Shown: positions 39,612 to 48,992 of the stretch, piece after piece
Layout of the letters: each line of letters begins with the position of its first letter
Position numbering within the stretch: the first letter of the stretch is position 1
Assembly: GCF_001735715.1 (NCBI RefSeq)
Contig: NZ_CP017259.1
Coordinates: forward strand, 803,501 to 867,500
DNA length: 64,000 nucleotides
Direction: 5' to 3'
Source: Formosa sp. Hel3_A1_48
GTDB lineage: Bacteria > Bacteroidota > Bacteroidia > Flavobacteriales > Flavobacteriaceae
Position numbers and translations under genes: made by a program
The notes under the pieces: model-generated
Told to the model about the DNA's origin: nothing
Seen by the model: the letters and a program-made list of their open reading frames with translations, nothing else
The model's database searches: none

Positions 39612-40457
39612 CTAAAAAAGAGGTTCAATAACTATTTTTGAGTCAGAAACATACTCGCGAACCCAACGATTCCCTCGCTGGTATGCAATACCAGATTTAT
39701 TATCTATAATAAAAACTCCATCATATATTGTAGCATGAAGTGTGTATAAAACCTTATTAGAAACAACATCTAGAACCTTAAAGCCATAGTTAGTAGCCTT
39801 AACTAGAATCGTATTTTTTTCGTCTTGTGAAACAACAACTTTCGGAGTTTGAGGAGCTTTTGGCGCTGGTGGTGGTACGGATGTTACTACAGCAGCAGAG
39901 GATACAACAGGAGCTTCGGGCACAGGGGGCACTTTGTTGGGTGCTGACACTTCCACAGAAGCAGGTGCCTTGGCAGATAATGTTGGACTTGTATCTTTAG
40001 CAACAACTGAAGATTGACGGGCTTCATAGCGGTATTCCAGAGCAGCTACAGATTCAAAGGCAGAGCGTAAAGCTTCGTGATAGGCTTTCTGAAAATCTTT
40101 TTGTTTGGAAGTTCCTATTTCCGACTTGTAAATAATTTCACTTCGGCAGTTTCTAAACTGAACCTCAAGTTTTGTTTTTAAAAATCCTTTTAGTTTTTCA
40201 ACTGAGACATCCAGCAATAAACAGCGGTCTTCTGAAAGATCTTTCGGATAACTATTTAACCTGTCCAGTACCGTAAAACCGCTTTTATTAAGTAAGAATT
40301 TTGTTAAAGAGTTAAGCTGATACTGATCTGCTGTTTTTAAAAAATCAAAACGATCTGAAACCGAAACATACTTGTAATTATTGATGTCACTTTGCGCAAA
40401 GGTGAAGTTTTGAAAAGCAATCAATAAGCAAAAAACTATGAGTGAGTTATTTTTCAT
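39612..40457 (-). CDS. hypothetical exported protein with Pro/Ala-rich linker
   Basis: Not recognised. The 281-residue protein has a signal peptide (about 1-21, FTFAQS), an alpha/beta N-terminal domain (about 25-150; YQLNSLTKFLLNKSGFTVLDR), a low-complexity Pro/Ala/Val/Lys linker (about 155-215) and a small C-terminal beta domain (about 220-281). This resembles a periplasmic envelope protein, but no domain name is secure. It is convergent with rarA, 8 bases apart. Confidence 0.6.
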   Translation of the reverse strand: MKNNSLIVFCLLIAFQNFTFAQSDINNYKYVSVSDRFDFLKTADQYQLNSLTKFLLNKSGFTVLDRLNSYPKDLSEDRCLLLDVSVEKLKGFLKTKLEVQFRNCRSEIIYKSEIGTSKQKDFQKAYHEALRSAFESVAALEYRYEARQSSVVAKDTSPTLSAKAPASVEVSAPNKVPPVPEAPVVSSAAVVTSVPPPAPKAPQTPKVVVSQDEKNTILVKATNYGFKVLDVVSNKVLYTLHATIYDGVFIIDNKSGIAYQRGNRWVREYVSDSKIVIEPLF

Positions 40458-40497
40458 GGGTATTTATTTTATGTTGAAGATACTTATTTTTTTAAAA

Positions 40498-41184
40498 TTA
40501 CAGAAAATGCTTGAGCTCCAAAAGCTGATCGATAGACTGTATAGCTTTTGGAATAATCTCCTTATGGTAATTAAAACACAAGGCATCTATACCGAAATCT
40601 ATAGCCCCTAAAATATCTGCCTCCAAGTTATCGCCAATCATAAGGCTATGTTCAGGCAAGGCCTTAGCCTGTTTAAGTGCATGCTTAAAAATTTTAGGAT
40701 TAGGTTTTTTTACTCCGACCATTTCTGAATTGGTAACAGTCTCAAAATAATGTGCAATTCCAGATTTATTTAATTTTCCGTTTTGTACCTCTTTAAAACC
40801 ATTGGTTATGATATGCAAGCTGTATTTTGGATATAAATAATCTAAAACAGCGATGGCCCCATCAAACAAATGATTGTACCTAGATAGGTGAATTATATAA
40901 TCATCAGAAAGTTTATAGATTATTCGGGTGCTGATTTGAGTATTAAGTGCGTCAAATGTATCTTTAAGTCGTGCATACCGCAGACGATCTTTATCAATTT
41001 TATCCTCCCTATATAACTTCCAATACGCCAAGTTTATTGGCATATAAACCTCTAAAAAAGTATTTAAATTCACTTCAATACTGTTGATTTTAAAAATGTA
41101 TTCAAAAGTCAATGCAGAGTTTTTATCAAAATCCCAAAGAGTGTGGTCGAGATCAAAAAATAAGTGTTTTTTATGCTGATACAT
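40498..41184 (-). CDS. HAD-superfamily hydrolase, YjjG-like
   Basis: Cytosolic phosphatase of the YjjG type, which clean up non-canonical pyrimidine nucleotides. The 228-residue protein has motif I FFDLDHTLWDFD (Asp11, Asp13), motif II HIITNGF, motif III with KKPNPKIF and motif IV LMIGDNLEADILGA. It overlaps the deacetylase-like gene by 14 bases. The exact substrate is not shown by sequence. Confidence 0.85.
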   Translation of the reverse strand: MYQHKKHLFFDLDHTLWDFDKNSALTFEYIFKINSIEVNLNTFLEVYMPINLAYWKLYREDKIDKDRLRYARLKDTFDALNTQISTRIIYKLSDDYIIHLSRYNHLFDGAIAVLDYLYPKYSLHIITNGFKEVQNGKLNKSGIAHYFETVTNSEMVGVKKPNPKIFKHALKQAKALPEHSLMIGDNLEADILGAIDFGIDALCFNYHKEIIPKAIQSIDQLLELKHFL

Positions 41185-42478
41185 CTTTATTTGAATCTAA
41201 AATAATGTTAAACAAGGTTTTAAAATCGGACCATCTATCCCACCCGCTGAAGGTATAGTTATGAAACACAGGAGTAAAAACTCCATTCACATTTTTTACC
41301 TGCTGGATAATTTTAAGAAGGGTTTCTTTCTTGTCTAAAAAAGAGTTGTATTTAAGCAGTGAGAAATCCATCAATTGATAAGGGTGAATCATCAGGGGGG
41401 TCTGAACTTCAAAATCCAAGTCGTAGAACAAAAATGGGGTACACGTTCCCGCTCTAAATCCTATAGTACCTGGATAACCCATTGAAAAATCTGTTTCTAT
41501 TTCCAAATCCACATAGTTTCGATAGGTAGTCGGTAGATTGACCTTAGAAAATGAGGCTCTAGCCTTACGCGAATTTGAGTTTATAACTGCATCTAGTCGA
41601 CGTTTTTCTTGTTTTAATTTATCAAAATCATCAAGAGCTAAAAAAGAAGTTTTGAGCCCAACATGACAGTAATCTCTGATAGATTTTATCTGTGCAACAA
41701 ATTCTTTTTTATTTAGATTGATGCCCTTATCGTAAGTAGAATAATCGCCTACAAGAAAGAAAACATCAAACTTTTGCTTGGATTTCTTTTGTCGATTTAT
41801 GATCCAATTGAACGTATTGAAAGGGTCTTTTTTAAGCCCAAATAACACCAAAAAGCGCTCATAAAAAAGTTTAAATCTAAAATGATATAGGTCAGAAAGA
41901 AATCCTCCTACAGAACGCAAAAGTCCTTTGTTTTTAAAAAAATAGGCCATTGGCACGTCTATAATTGGATGAATTCTATACGCTTTAGCTTTAAAAGTGA
42001 AATCCGGAAAATGAACTTCTAGTTCAGATTTAAATTTGTAGGCCCAAATATCAACAACTGGCTGGTCTAAAAATTGATGTTGGTATGCTAAACTATAGGC
42101 TTTAGTAAACCGCCCAAATTCGTCTTTGACATGTGGTAAATACTCCTCATAGCGACTCAGTAGATAAAATGAAGCCGAGAAAATATCGAATGGTAAATGA
42201 CTTTTTTCTCCGACATAAAAAAAACATTTAGAGTCCCCCCAATTTTGAACATTAATTTCAATATCTGACAGACCTTGCTCAAAAAGTAATCCATTACTTT
42301 TAATAAAAAATTCAGAGCCCAATGGCTGTGGCCCATAGGACATTTTTAACCCAGAATGTGCAATAAAAACCTCGATTGTTGTTGTAAAATCGATTGGAAT
42401 ACCTAAAATACGTGTGCATATTTGTTTAAATACAAACTTTAGTCTACTGGTTATTTTTGGTGTATAAATGAGTAGCAT
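41171..42478 (-). CDS. polysaccharide deacetylase-like protein (DUF7033-type)
   Basis: A 435-residue cytosolic or periplasmic-facing protein without a clear signal peptide. An N-terminal domain of about 200 residues is followed by a NodB-related half with AYRIHPIIDVPMAYF, FFLVGDYSTYD and MGYPGTIGFRAGTCTPF. The usual TFDDG metal motif is not obvious, so activity is uncertain. Its start overlaps the radC stop by one base (TAATG), implying coupled translation. A cell-surface sugar role is plausible but inferred. Confidence 0.65.
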   Translation of the reverse strand: MLLIYTPKITSRLKFVFKQICTRILGIPIDFTTTIEVFIAHSGLKMSYGPQPLGSEFFIKSNGLLFEQGLSDIEINVQNWGDSKCFFYVGEKSHLPFDIFSASFYLLSRYEEYLPHVKDEFGRFTKAYSLAYQHQFLDQPVVDIWAYKFKSELEVHFPDFTFKAKAYRIHPIIDVPMAYFFKNKGLLRSVGGFLSDLYHFRFKLFYERFLVLFGLKKDPFNTFNWIINRQKKSKQKFDVFFLVGDYSTYDKGINLNKKEFVAQIKSIRDYCHVGLKTSFLALDDFDKLKQEKRRLDAVINSNSRKARASFSKVNLPTTYRNYVDLEIETDFSMGYPGTIGFRAGTCTPFLFYDLDFEVQTPLMIHPYQLMDFSLLKYNSFLDKKETLLKIIQQVKNVNGVFTPVFHNYTFSGWDRWSDFKTLFNIILDSNKDVSA

Positions 42479-43170
42479 TAGAGCAAATTTTCATCGGCAA
42501 AACTAAAATAGGTTTTTTCTGTGACAATAAGGTGGTCTAATACTTTAATATCTAAAGTTTTAGCTGCAGTTTTTAGTGTATTTGTAAGCCTTAGGTCAAA
42601 AGTACTAGGTTCTATTTTTCCGGAAGGATGATTATGGATTAAAATCAGCGCTACAGCGCCAACTTCAAGTGCTCTTTTAAACAGTAAACGTTTGTCGACT
42701 AGTGCCGCTGTAATTCCACCCTTACTCAATTGACTTTTAGAAATTAGCCTGTGGGCATTATTGAGATAAAGCACCCAAAATTCTTCGTGGTCTAAAGTAC
42801 CCAAGATAGGCTGCATAAGCTCAAAAACAGACGTACTCGAAGCCATTTCTGCTTGGTCCTCGACTGACGTAGATTTGTATCTACGGCCAAGTTCCATTGT
42901 TGCCATTATCTTAATGGCCTTAGCCTCTCCTATTCCTTTGTAATTGGTAAGTTGAGCTAATGTACATTTACCTAACTTATTTAAGTTATTTCGAACACCA
43001 GATAATAGAATTTTAGATAAACCAACAGCACTAATCTGTTGTGTCCCAGATCCAATGACAATCGCTAATAGCTCTGCATCGCTTAAAAAACGAGCGCCTT
43101 TGTCTCTTAATTTTTCTCGTGGTTGATCGGCTTGTGACCATTGATTAATGGGTAATGAATATTGGGGCAT
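42478..43170 (-). CDS. radC: RadC-family JAB/MPN metalloprotease-like protein
   Basis: The 230-residue protein has an HhH N-terminal region (ELLAIVIGSGTQ, NYKGIGEAKAIKIMA) and a JAMM motif HNHPSGKIEPSTFD, with His179, His181 and Asp192 as metal ligands. The name RadC is historical; the biochemical role is unclear. It lies 28 bases after the mpl-like gene. Confidence 0.93.
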   Translation of the reverse strand: MPQYSLPINQWSQADQPREKLRDKGARFLSDAELLAIVIGSGTQQISAVGLSKILLSGVRNNLNKLGKCTLAQLTNYKGIGEAKAIKIMATMELGRRYKSTSVEDQAEMASSTSVFELMQPILGTLDHEEFWVLYLNNAHRLISKSQLSKGGITAALVDKRLLFKRALEVGAVALILIHNHPSGKIEPSTFDLRLTNTLKTAAKTLDIKVLDHLIVTEKTYFSFADENLL

Positions 43171-43198
43171 AGTATTAAATGTGTTGTAGGTAAATAAA

Positions 43199-44554
43199 TT
43201 AGATAATCATTTGGCCCAATGTATCAAAGTTCAAACCCCCATAATTTCCCGAACTCATCAGCAATAGGGCTGTGTCTGTGTAATTTTGAGCCTTTAAAAA
43301 TTCCTGGAATTGCCTAGGATCTGTATAGACAGTCAAATTATTGTGTTGAAAAGCATGTGCTATTTGCTCCTCACTTATGGGTTTCATTTTTTTGATTTTT
43401 AATGCGCTTGGCGAAAAAAACACCACAGCCTCATCAGCCATAGCTAAAGTTTGATCATATTCAGATAGAAAACTCTCATTCAGACTGCTGAAGGTATGCA
43501 ATTCTAGACAAGCAAGAAGACGCCGTTTTGGGTATTGATTTTTAACAGCACTTGTAGTGGCTTTTACTTTACTCGGTGCGTGAGCAAAATCTTTATAAAC
43601 AACACAAGACGATTGCTCAGCTATTTTTTCTAATCGTTTATTAGCGCCTTTAAATGAAGCAATAGCCTCATAAAAATCATCCTCGTCAACACCCATATGC
43701 TGACAAATCCATTTGGCACCAGCTAAATTATTAAGATTATGCTTTCCGAAAATCTCTAAAGGCATAGGCCCCTCAGGGGTTTCCAAGTAGGTTACCCCAT
43801 TTTCTATAGTGTAATGAGGTGTTTTGTAGGGAAATTTCCGAATGGGGTTAGGGCTTTTTTCAACAACCTCTTTAACATAACAATCTTCTGAATTATAAGA
43901 AATACTACCCCCCTCGACTATGCTGTCTGTGAAAATAGAAAACTGCTCTTTATAATCTTCAAAAGTCGGAAATACATTAATATGGTCCCAAGCAATCCCA
44001 CTTAATAAAGCTATATTAGGTTTATAATGGTGGAATTTTGGTTTCAAATCGATAGGTGAACTTAAATACTCATCGCCCTCCAAGACAATAAAGTCATTGT
44101 GATGCGTTAGCTTAACCATGACGTCAAAGCCTTCTAATTGTGCTCCAACCATATAATCGACCTCCTTACCATGGTAGTCCAATACGTGAAGAATCATTGC
44201 TGTAATTGTAGTTTTACCATGGCTTCCGCCTATTACTACACGTGTTTTTTGTTGGGCTTGTTCAAAAATAAATTCAGGATAAGAATAAATATTTAACGCC
44301 AACTCTTGGGCTCTCAACAACTCCGGATTATCGGCTTTTGCATGCATGCCCAAAATAATTGCGTCTAGGGAAGAATTTATTCGATCTGGATCCCACCCGA
44401 TTTCTTGGGGCAATAAACCATAGCGGTCTAACCTAGATTTTGAAGGTTCAAAGATAACATCATCACTGCCCGTGACATGTATGCCTTTCAAATGTAGGGC
44501 AAGTGCTAAATTGTGCATTGCTGCGCCGCCAATGGCGATAAAATGAACATTCAT
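43199..44554 (-). CDS. mpl: Mur ligase, Mpl-type (peptidoglycan recycling)
   Basis: The 451-residue protein is probably UDP-N-acetylmuramate:L-Ala-gamma-D-Glu-meso-DAP ligase, which reuses murein tripeptides in the cytoplasm. It has a Rossmann N terminus (HFIAIGGAAMHNLAL), the P-loop GGSHGKTTITAM (109-120), GDEYLSSPIDLKPKF and WDHINVFPTFEDY, then a Mur C-terminal domain (VYKDFAHAPSKVKAT). MurC is the alternative, but the AAMHNLALAL pattern favours Mpl. Confidence 0.85.
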   Translation of the reverse strand: MNVHFIAIGGAAMHNLALALHLKGIHVTGSDDVIFEPSKSRLDRYGLLPQEIGWDPDRINSSLDAIILGMHAKADNPELLRAQELALNIYSYPEFIFEQAQQKTRVVIGGSHGKTTITAMILHVLDYHGKEVDYMVGAQLEGFDVMVKLTHHNDFIVLEGDEYLSSPIDLKPKFHHYKPNIALLSGIAWDHINVFPTFEDYKEQFSIFTDSIVEGGSISYNSEDCYVKEVVEKSPNPIRKFPYKTPHYTIENGVTYLETPEGPMPLEIFGKHNLNNLAGAKWICQHMGVDEDDFYEAIASFKGANKRLEKIAEQSSCVVYKDFAHAPSKVKATTSAVKNQYPKRRLLACLELHTFSSLNESFLSEYDQTLAMADEAVVFFSPSALKIKKMKPISEEQIAHAFQHNNLTVYTDPRQFQEFLKAQNYTDTALLLMSSGNYGGLNFDTLGQMII

Positions 44555-44596
44555 AAAAAATTATTTAACGTAAATATACGCAGAGTAACTAAAATT

Positions 44597-45529
44597 TTAA
44601 TCAGGCAAAGTCATTAAAATACGCTTTTTTGCATTTTTGGCTAAATCAAAATCTGAATTCAATTCTAAGGCGTGGTTTAAATGAGTCAAAGCTCCTTGAG
44701 TATTGTCCTGAATTAAACATAGGTTCGCCAATTGAAAATACGCTAATTCAAGTGGTACTGTATCAGCTGAACTAAAATCAGAAATATATTTTTCAAATAA
44801 AAATGCTGCAGTGTTCAGTTCCATTTTCTCGGACAAATAGGCTAAAGCCAAATAGTAACGAAGGTCATTGCTGTTTATTTTACAATGTTCTGAATGGTGT
44901 TTTGAATTTAAACATGAAAAATCTTGTCTTAGCTTAATCCCTTTTTTCATATACTCTCGAGCAAGACTATGATCATCCATCTGCTCATAAATATAAACTT
45001 TAGCAAAATAGCCATCGAGTTTAGAAATTGATTGTAGCTCCTCAGCATATGCTATTGCTTTATCATAACTACCCCCTAAAAATCCAGGTAATTGTACATA
45101 CAACTGCACTTGTGCCCAACGTACTGCCCAATGATACGGATCTAGCTTGGCAGCAGTAGTGAATGATTTTTTTGTCTGATTAATCAGACCTAAGGCCTTG
45201 AACTTTGAGCTCTCTTTTGCCATTTTACCAAGTACGCCACCGTATTTATAATGATAGTTAGCCTCATCTGGTTTTACACGGATTAGTTTTTCATAACACT
45301 TTGAAGCGCGATTCCATTCAGAGATTCGTCCGTAGGCATCACCAAGTTGTTCTATTGCTTCCAAATGATTTGGATAAAGGACGGTAAACTGCTCTAACTT
45401 CTCTACTAGTGATTTATAGTCCTTGACTTTCCACAATGCATTGAAATCTTTAGGAATAGATTGACCAAAAAGGAAAGGCTGGAAGCAAAAGACAAGAAAA
45501 AAACAGACTCTTTTCATTAGTTTTAACAT
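44597..45529 (-). CDS. exported TPR-repeat protein
   Basis: The 310-residue protein has a signal peptide (about 1-22, FLFGQS) and several tetratricopeptide-like repeats: HLEAIEQLGDAYGRISEWNR, ANYHYKYGGVLGKMAKES and a last pair around ANLCLIQDNTQGALTHLNHALEL. It is likely a periplasmic scaffold; partners unknown. It lies 39 bases after obg. Confidence 0.8.
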   Translation of the reverse strand: MLKLMKRVCFFLVFCFQPFLFGQSIPKDFNALWKVKDYKSLVEKLEQFTVLYPNHLEAIEQLGDAYGRISEWNRASKCYEKLIRVKPDEANYHYKYGGVLGKMAKESSKFKALGLINQTKKSFTTAAKLDPYHWAVRWAQVQLYVQLPGFLGGSYDKAIAYAEELQSISKLDGYFAKVYIYEQMDDHSLAREYMKKGIKLRQDFSCLNSKHHSEHCKINSNDLRYYLALAYLSEKMELNTAAFLFEKYISDFSSADTVPLELAYFQLANLCLIQDNTQGALTHLNHALELNSDFDLAKNAKKRILMTLPD

Positions 45530-45568
45530 CTATATTGTAAGTCATCAAAGTAAGTCTAAAGACAGTCT

Positions 45569-46567
45569 TTAAGTATTAAGCTGTTTCCAAAGAAGGTCTT
45601 TTAGATTCATGATACCAGTTTGTGCCGCAGATGATATAAACAAGTACTCAACAGGCATTTGTTTATCAAGAATTTGTTTGAGCTCCGCTCTTAATTCATC
45701 ATCCAATAAATCACTTTTAGAAATAGCTACGATGCGTTCTTTATCTAGCATTTCTGGATTGTAGCGTCTCAACTCATCCAACAAAATATCGTACTGATTT
45801 TTTATATCATCAGCATCAGCTGGAATCAAAAATAAGAGAATTGAATTGCGTTCGATATGCCGTAAAAAATAATGACCCAAGCCCTTACCCTCTGCAGCAC
45901 CTTCTATAATTCCTGGAATATCAGCCATTACAAAAGACTGGAAGTCTCGATACTCCACAATACCCAAATTCGGCTTTAAGGTTGTAAATTCATAATCCGC
46001 AATTTTAGGTTTTGCTGAAGTTACAACAGACAATAATGTGGATTTCCCAACATTGGGAAAACCAACGAGTCCAACATCGGCAAGAATTTTTAATTCTATT
46101 GTAACATATTTTTCAATAGAAGGCATTCCAGGTTGTGCATATCTCGGGGTTTGATTGGTTGACGATTTGAAGTGCCAATTCCCGCGCCCTCCTTTACCAC
46201 CTTCACACAAAATAACTTCTTCGTCGTGCGCAGTGATTTCAAATAAAATTGTATTGGATTCTGTTTCGCGGACAACACTGCCAAGAGGTACATCAATATA
46301 AACATCAACGCCGTCGGCCCCAGTACTTCGGCTCTTACTACCATGTTCGCCGTGGCCTGCTCTTAAATGTTTTTTAAATTTTAGATGGTGTAATGTCCAA
46401 AGGTTTTCGTTTCCTCGAATGATCACATGTCCTCCTCGACCACCATCACCTCCATCCGGTCCGCCCTTTGTGATGTATTTTTCGCGATGTAGGTGTACCG
46501 AGCCCTTTCCACCATTTCCGGAGGAAGCATATAATTTTATGTAATCAACAAAATTACCTTCAGTCAT
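45569..46567 (-). CDS. obg: GTPase Obg/CgtA
   Basis: Essential GTPase in 50S maturation and stress control. The 332-residue protein has the Gly-rich Obg fold ([30 protein letters not shown]), then a G domain with P-loop GFPNVGKST (169-177), [16 protein letters not shown] and SKSD. It lacks the extra C-terminal OCT domain of some homologues. It follows adk by 12 bases. Confidence 0.97.
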   Translation of the reverse strand: MTEGNFVDYIKLYASSGNGGKGSVHLHREKYITKGGPDGGDGGRGGHVIIRGNENLWTLHHLKFKKHLRAGHGEHGSKSRSTGADGVDVYIDVPLGSVVRETESNTILFEITAHDEEVILCEGGKGGRGNWHFKSSTNQTPRYAQPGMPSIEKYVTIELKILADVGLVGFPNVGKSTLLSVVTSAKPKIADYEFTTLKPNLGIVEYRDFQSFVMADIPGIIEGAAEGKGLGHYFLRHIERNSILLFLIPADADDIKNQYDILLDELRRYNPEMLDKERIVAISKSDLLDDELRAELKQILDKQMPVEYLFISSAAQTGIMNLKDLLWKQLNT

Positions 46568-46579
46568 CTTTTTATCTAT

Positions 46580-47152
46580 TTACAGCGCATCGATTATGGC
46601 GTTTAAACGCGCAGTAATTGCATCAATAGCTCCAACCCCGTCAACCCCGTAATATTTGTCTTTTTGTTCATAAAAAGATTTTAAAACAGCGGTTTCATCA
46701 TAGTATATTTTAATACGGTTCCGCACTATTTCTTCTGAGGAGTCATCAGCACGACCGCTAGTTTCACCTCGCTTAAGAAGTCGATTCACTAAGACTTCGT
46801 CGTCTACTTCCAATGCAATCATCGCATTGACCTCAGTATTATAATTTTTTAAAATATCATCTAATGCCTCGGCTTGAAATGTGTTTCGTGGAAATCCATC
46901 AAAAATAAACCCATTAGCCTGCGGGTTTTTGGCCACTTGGTCCGCTAACATATCTATTGTGACTTGATCTGGAACAAGATCACCTTTATCCATAAATGAT
47001 TTGGCCAATATTCCTAAATCAGTTTGATTTTTAATATTGTAACGAAAGACATCTCCTGTGGATATGTGCACCAGATCATAGCTGTCTTTTAAGAAGTTGG
47101 CTTGAGTACCTTTTCCTGCACCCGGGGGGCCAAATAATACAATGTTTTTCAT
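46580..47152 (-). CDS. adk: adenylate kinase
   Basis: Interconverts ATP+AMP and 2 ADP. The 190-residue short form has the P-loop LFGPPGAGKGTQ (6-17), the NMP-binding region STGDVFRYNIKN and FDGFPRNTFQAEAL, and a compact lid (LLKRGETSGRADDSSEE) without the zinc domain. Adk sits here, not in the spc operon as in Gram-positives. It is divergent from purK. Confidence 0.96.
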   Translation of the reverse strand: MKNIVLFGPPGAGKGTQANFLKDSYDLVHISTGDVFRYNIKNQTDLGILAKSFMDKGDLVPDQVTIDMLADQVAKNPQANGFIFDGFPRNTFQAEALDDILKNYNTEVNAMIALEVDDEVLVNRLLKRGETSGRADDSSEEIVRNRIKIYYDETAVLKSFYEQKDKYYGVDGVGAIDAITARLNAIIDAL

Positions 47153-47218
47153 GTTGATTTCAGCTAAGGTTGTAAAAGTTTAAAGAAAATGTTTTAATAT
47201 CAAATCAAGATTTGGTCA

Positions 47219-47226
47219 CAAAGATA
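47219..47226 (-). promoter_or_regulatory. -7 box of probable adk promoter
   Basis: Minus strand TATCTTTG matches TAnnTTTG exactly, 67 bases before the adk ATG. A clear -33 box was not seen. Confidence 0.4.
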
Positions 47227-47264
47227 ATTAAATACAGAGGTTAAAAAGTGTTTTGCTGAAGGAT

Positions 47265-47299
47265 TTTGATGCAAGATTCCATTTTTAAGTGTATTTTTG
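47265..47299 (+). promoter_or_regulatory. probable purK promoter
   Basis: TTTG (47265-47268), a 23-base spacer and TATTTTTG (47292-47299) fit the TTG/TTTG-N17-23-TAnnTTTG pattern. The predicted start near 47306 gives a leader of about 27 bases before purK. Confidence 0.55.
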
Positions 47300-47332
47300 C
47301 GCTAGAATTCAATCTTTAGCAATTAGGCAAAT

Positions 47333-48487
47333 ATGCACTTGTTCTCTTCTCAACATAAAGTCGGTATTTTAGGCGGTGGACAACTTGGGAAAATGCTGCT
47401 CTATACCACAAGGAAATTTGACATTCAAACCTATGTGCTTGATCCAAATCCTGAAGCGCCATCAAAAATAGCCTGTGATGCGTTCTTTGTAGGTGATCTT
47501 ATGGATTACGAAACTGTTTTTGAATTCGGAAAAAAAGTAGATACACTAACTATTGAAATTGAAAATGTAAACGTCTCAGCACTGAGAGCATTGGAGAATG
47601 AAGGTGTAAACGTTTATCCAGCAGCTGATACTTTGGCCATAATCCAAAATAAAGCAAAACAAAAACTATTTTATAGTGAACATGGTTTACCTACTGCATC
47701 ATTTACACGTTATACAAACTCAGAAGAACTCACTACCGCTATTGAAAATGAAGCACAAACCCTTCCCTTCGTTTGGAAAAGTGCGCAATTTGGATATGAT
47801 GGTAAGGGAGTCAAGGTTATTCGAACTCTTTCGGACATGAAAGCGCTTCCTGACGTTGAATGCATTGCTGAAGACTTAGTCCCTTTCAAAAAAGAACTTG
47901 CTGTAACGGTTGCCAGATCACCTCAAGGAGAAATCCGCGCTTACCCTGTAGTTGAAATGGAATTTCACCCTGAAGCCAACCAAGTAGAATATGTATTATG
48001 TCCGGCACGAATTTCTAATGCCATAGAAAAAAAAGCTGAGCGTGTCGCCCTGAACACAGCAGCAGCTTTTAAGCATGTAGGGCTGTTAGCTGTTGAGCTG
48101 TTTCTAACTCAAGACGATAACATACTTATCAATGAAGTCGCGCCGAGACCTCATAATTCTGGACATCAAACTATTGAAGCTAGCTACACTTCGCAGTTTG
48201 AACAGCACATACGTGCTGTATTGAATTTACCCTTAGGTGAAACCCGAAATAAAGTGAGTGGTGTTATGGTCAACTTAGTTGGAGCAGAGGGGTACAACGG
48301 AGCTGTTGTTTATCAAAACATAGAAAAAATTTTAGAATTAGAGGGTGTAACCCCACATATTTATGGCAAAAAAGAAACACGCCCATTTCGAAAAATGGGA
48401 CACGTCACAATTGTACATTCAGAAATTGACAAGGCACGTGAAATAGCACAACAAGTAAAAGAAACTATAAAAGTAATAAGTAAATAA
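47333..48487 (+). CDS. purK: 5-(carboxyamino)imidazole ribonucleotide synthase
   Basis: ATP-grasp ligase forming N5-CAIR from AIR and bicarbonate in purine synthesis. The 384-residue protein has KVGILGGGQLGKMLLYTTRK, the ATP-grasp core (FVWKSAQFGYDGKGVKVI) and NEVAPRPHNSGHQTIEA. One base separates it from purE, the partner enzyme. Confidence 0.96.
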   Translation: MHLFSSQHKVGILGGGQLGKMLLYTTRKFDIQTYVLDPNPEAPSKIACDAFFVGDLMDYETVFEFGKKVDTLTIEIENVNVSALRALENEGVNVYPAADTLAIIQNKAKQKLFYSEHGLPTASFTRYTNSEELTTAIENEAQTLPFVWKSAQFGYDGKGVKVIRTLSDMKALPDVECIAEDLVPFKKELAVTVARSPQGEIRAYPVVEMEFHPEANQVEYVLCPARISNAIEKKAERVALNTAAAFKHVGLLAVELFLTQDDNILINEVAPRPHNSGHQTIEASYTSQFEQHIRAVLNLPLGETRNKVSGVMVNLVGAEGYNGAVVYQNIEKILELEGVTPHIYGKKETRPFRKMGHVTIVHSEIDKAREIAQQVKETIKVISK

Positions 48488-48488
48488 T

Positions 48489-48974
48489 ATGGCACAAGTA
48501 GGAATCATTATGGGTAGTGACAGCGATATGCCTGTCATGAAAGAAGCAATCGAAATTCTTGAAAGTTTCGATATTGGTATTGAAGTTGATATTGTTTCTG
48601 CCCACCGTACCCCTGAAAAATTATTTGAATACGGCAAAACAGCACACAAACGCGGTCTAAAAGTAATTATAGCTGGTGCTGGTGGTGCTGCGCATCTTCC
48701 AGGTATGATTGCAGCCATAAGCCCGTTACCTGTAATTGGTGTGCCAGTAAAGTCCAGCAACTCCATCGATGGATGGGACTCTATTTTATCGATTTTACAA
48801 ATGCCAGGTGGCGTCCCCGTGGCAACTGTTGCCTTAAATGGCGCAAAAAATGCAGGGATTCTAGCTGCACAAATTATAGGTTCAAATGATCAATGTGTTT
48901 TAGACAAAATTCAAGTTTATAAAGATGGATTAAAACTAAAAGTCGAAAATGCCTCTAAAAATTTAAACTCTTAA
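48489..48974 (+). CDS. purE: N5-CAIR mutase
   Basis: Class I PurE that converts N5-CAIR to CAIR. The 161-residue protein has GIIMGSDSDMPVMKEA, VSAHRTPEKLFEY and GAGGAAHLPGMIAA, the standard signatures. It follows purK directly. Confidence 0.97.
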   Translation: MAQVGIIMGSDSDMPVMKEAIEILESFDIGIEVDIVSAHRTPEKLFEYGKTAHKRGLKVIIAGAGGAAHLPGMIAAISPLPVIGVPVKSSNSIDGWDSILSILQMPGGVPVATVALNGAKNAGILAAQIIGSNDQCVLDKIQVYKDGLKLKVENASKNLNS

Positions 48975-48992
48975 TTCGAGCCGAACCCCCTA

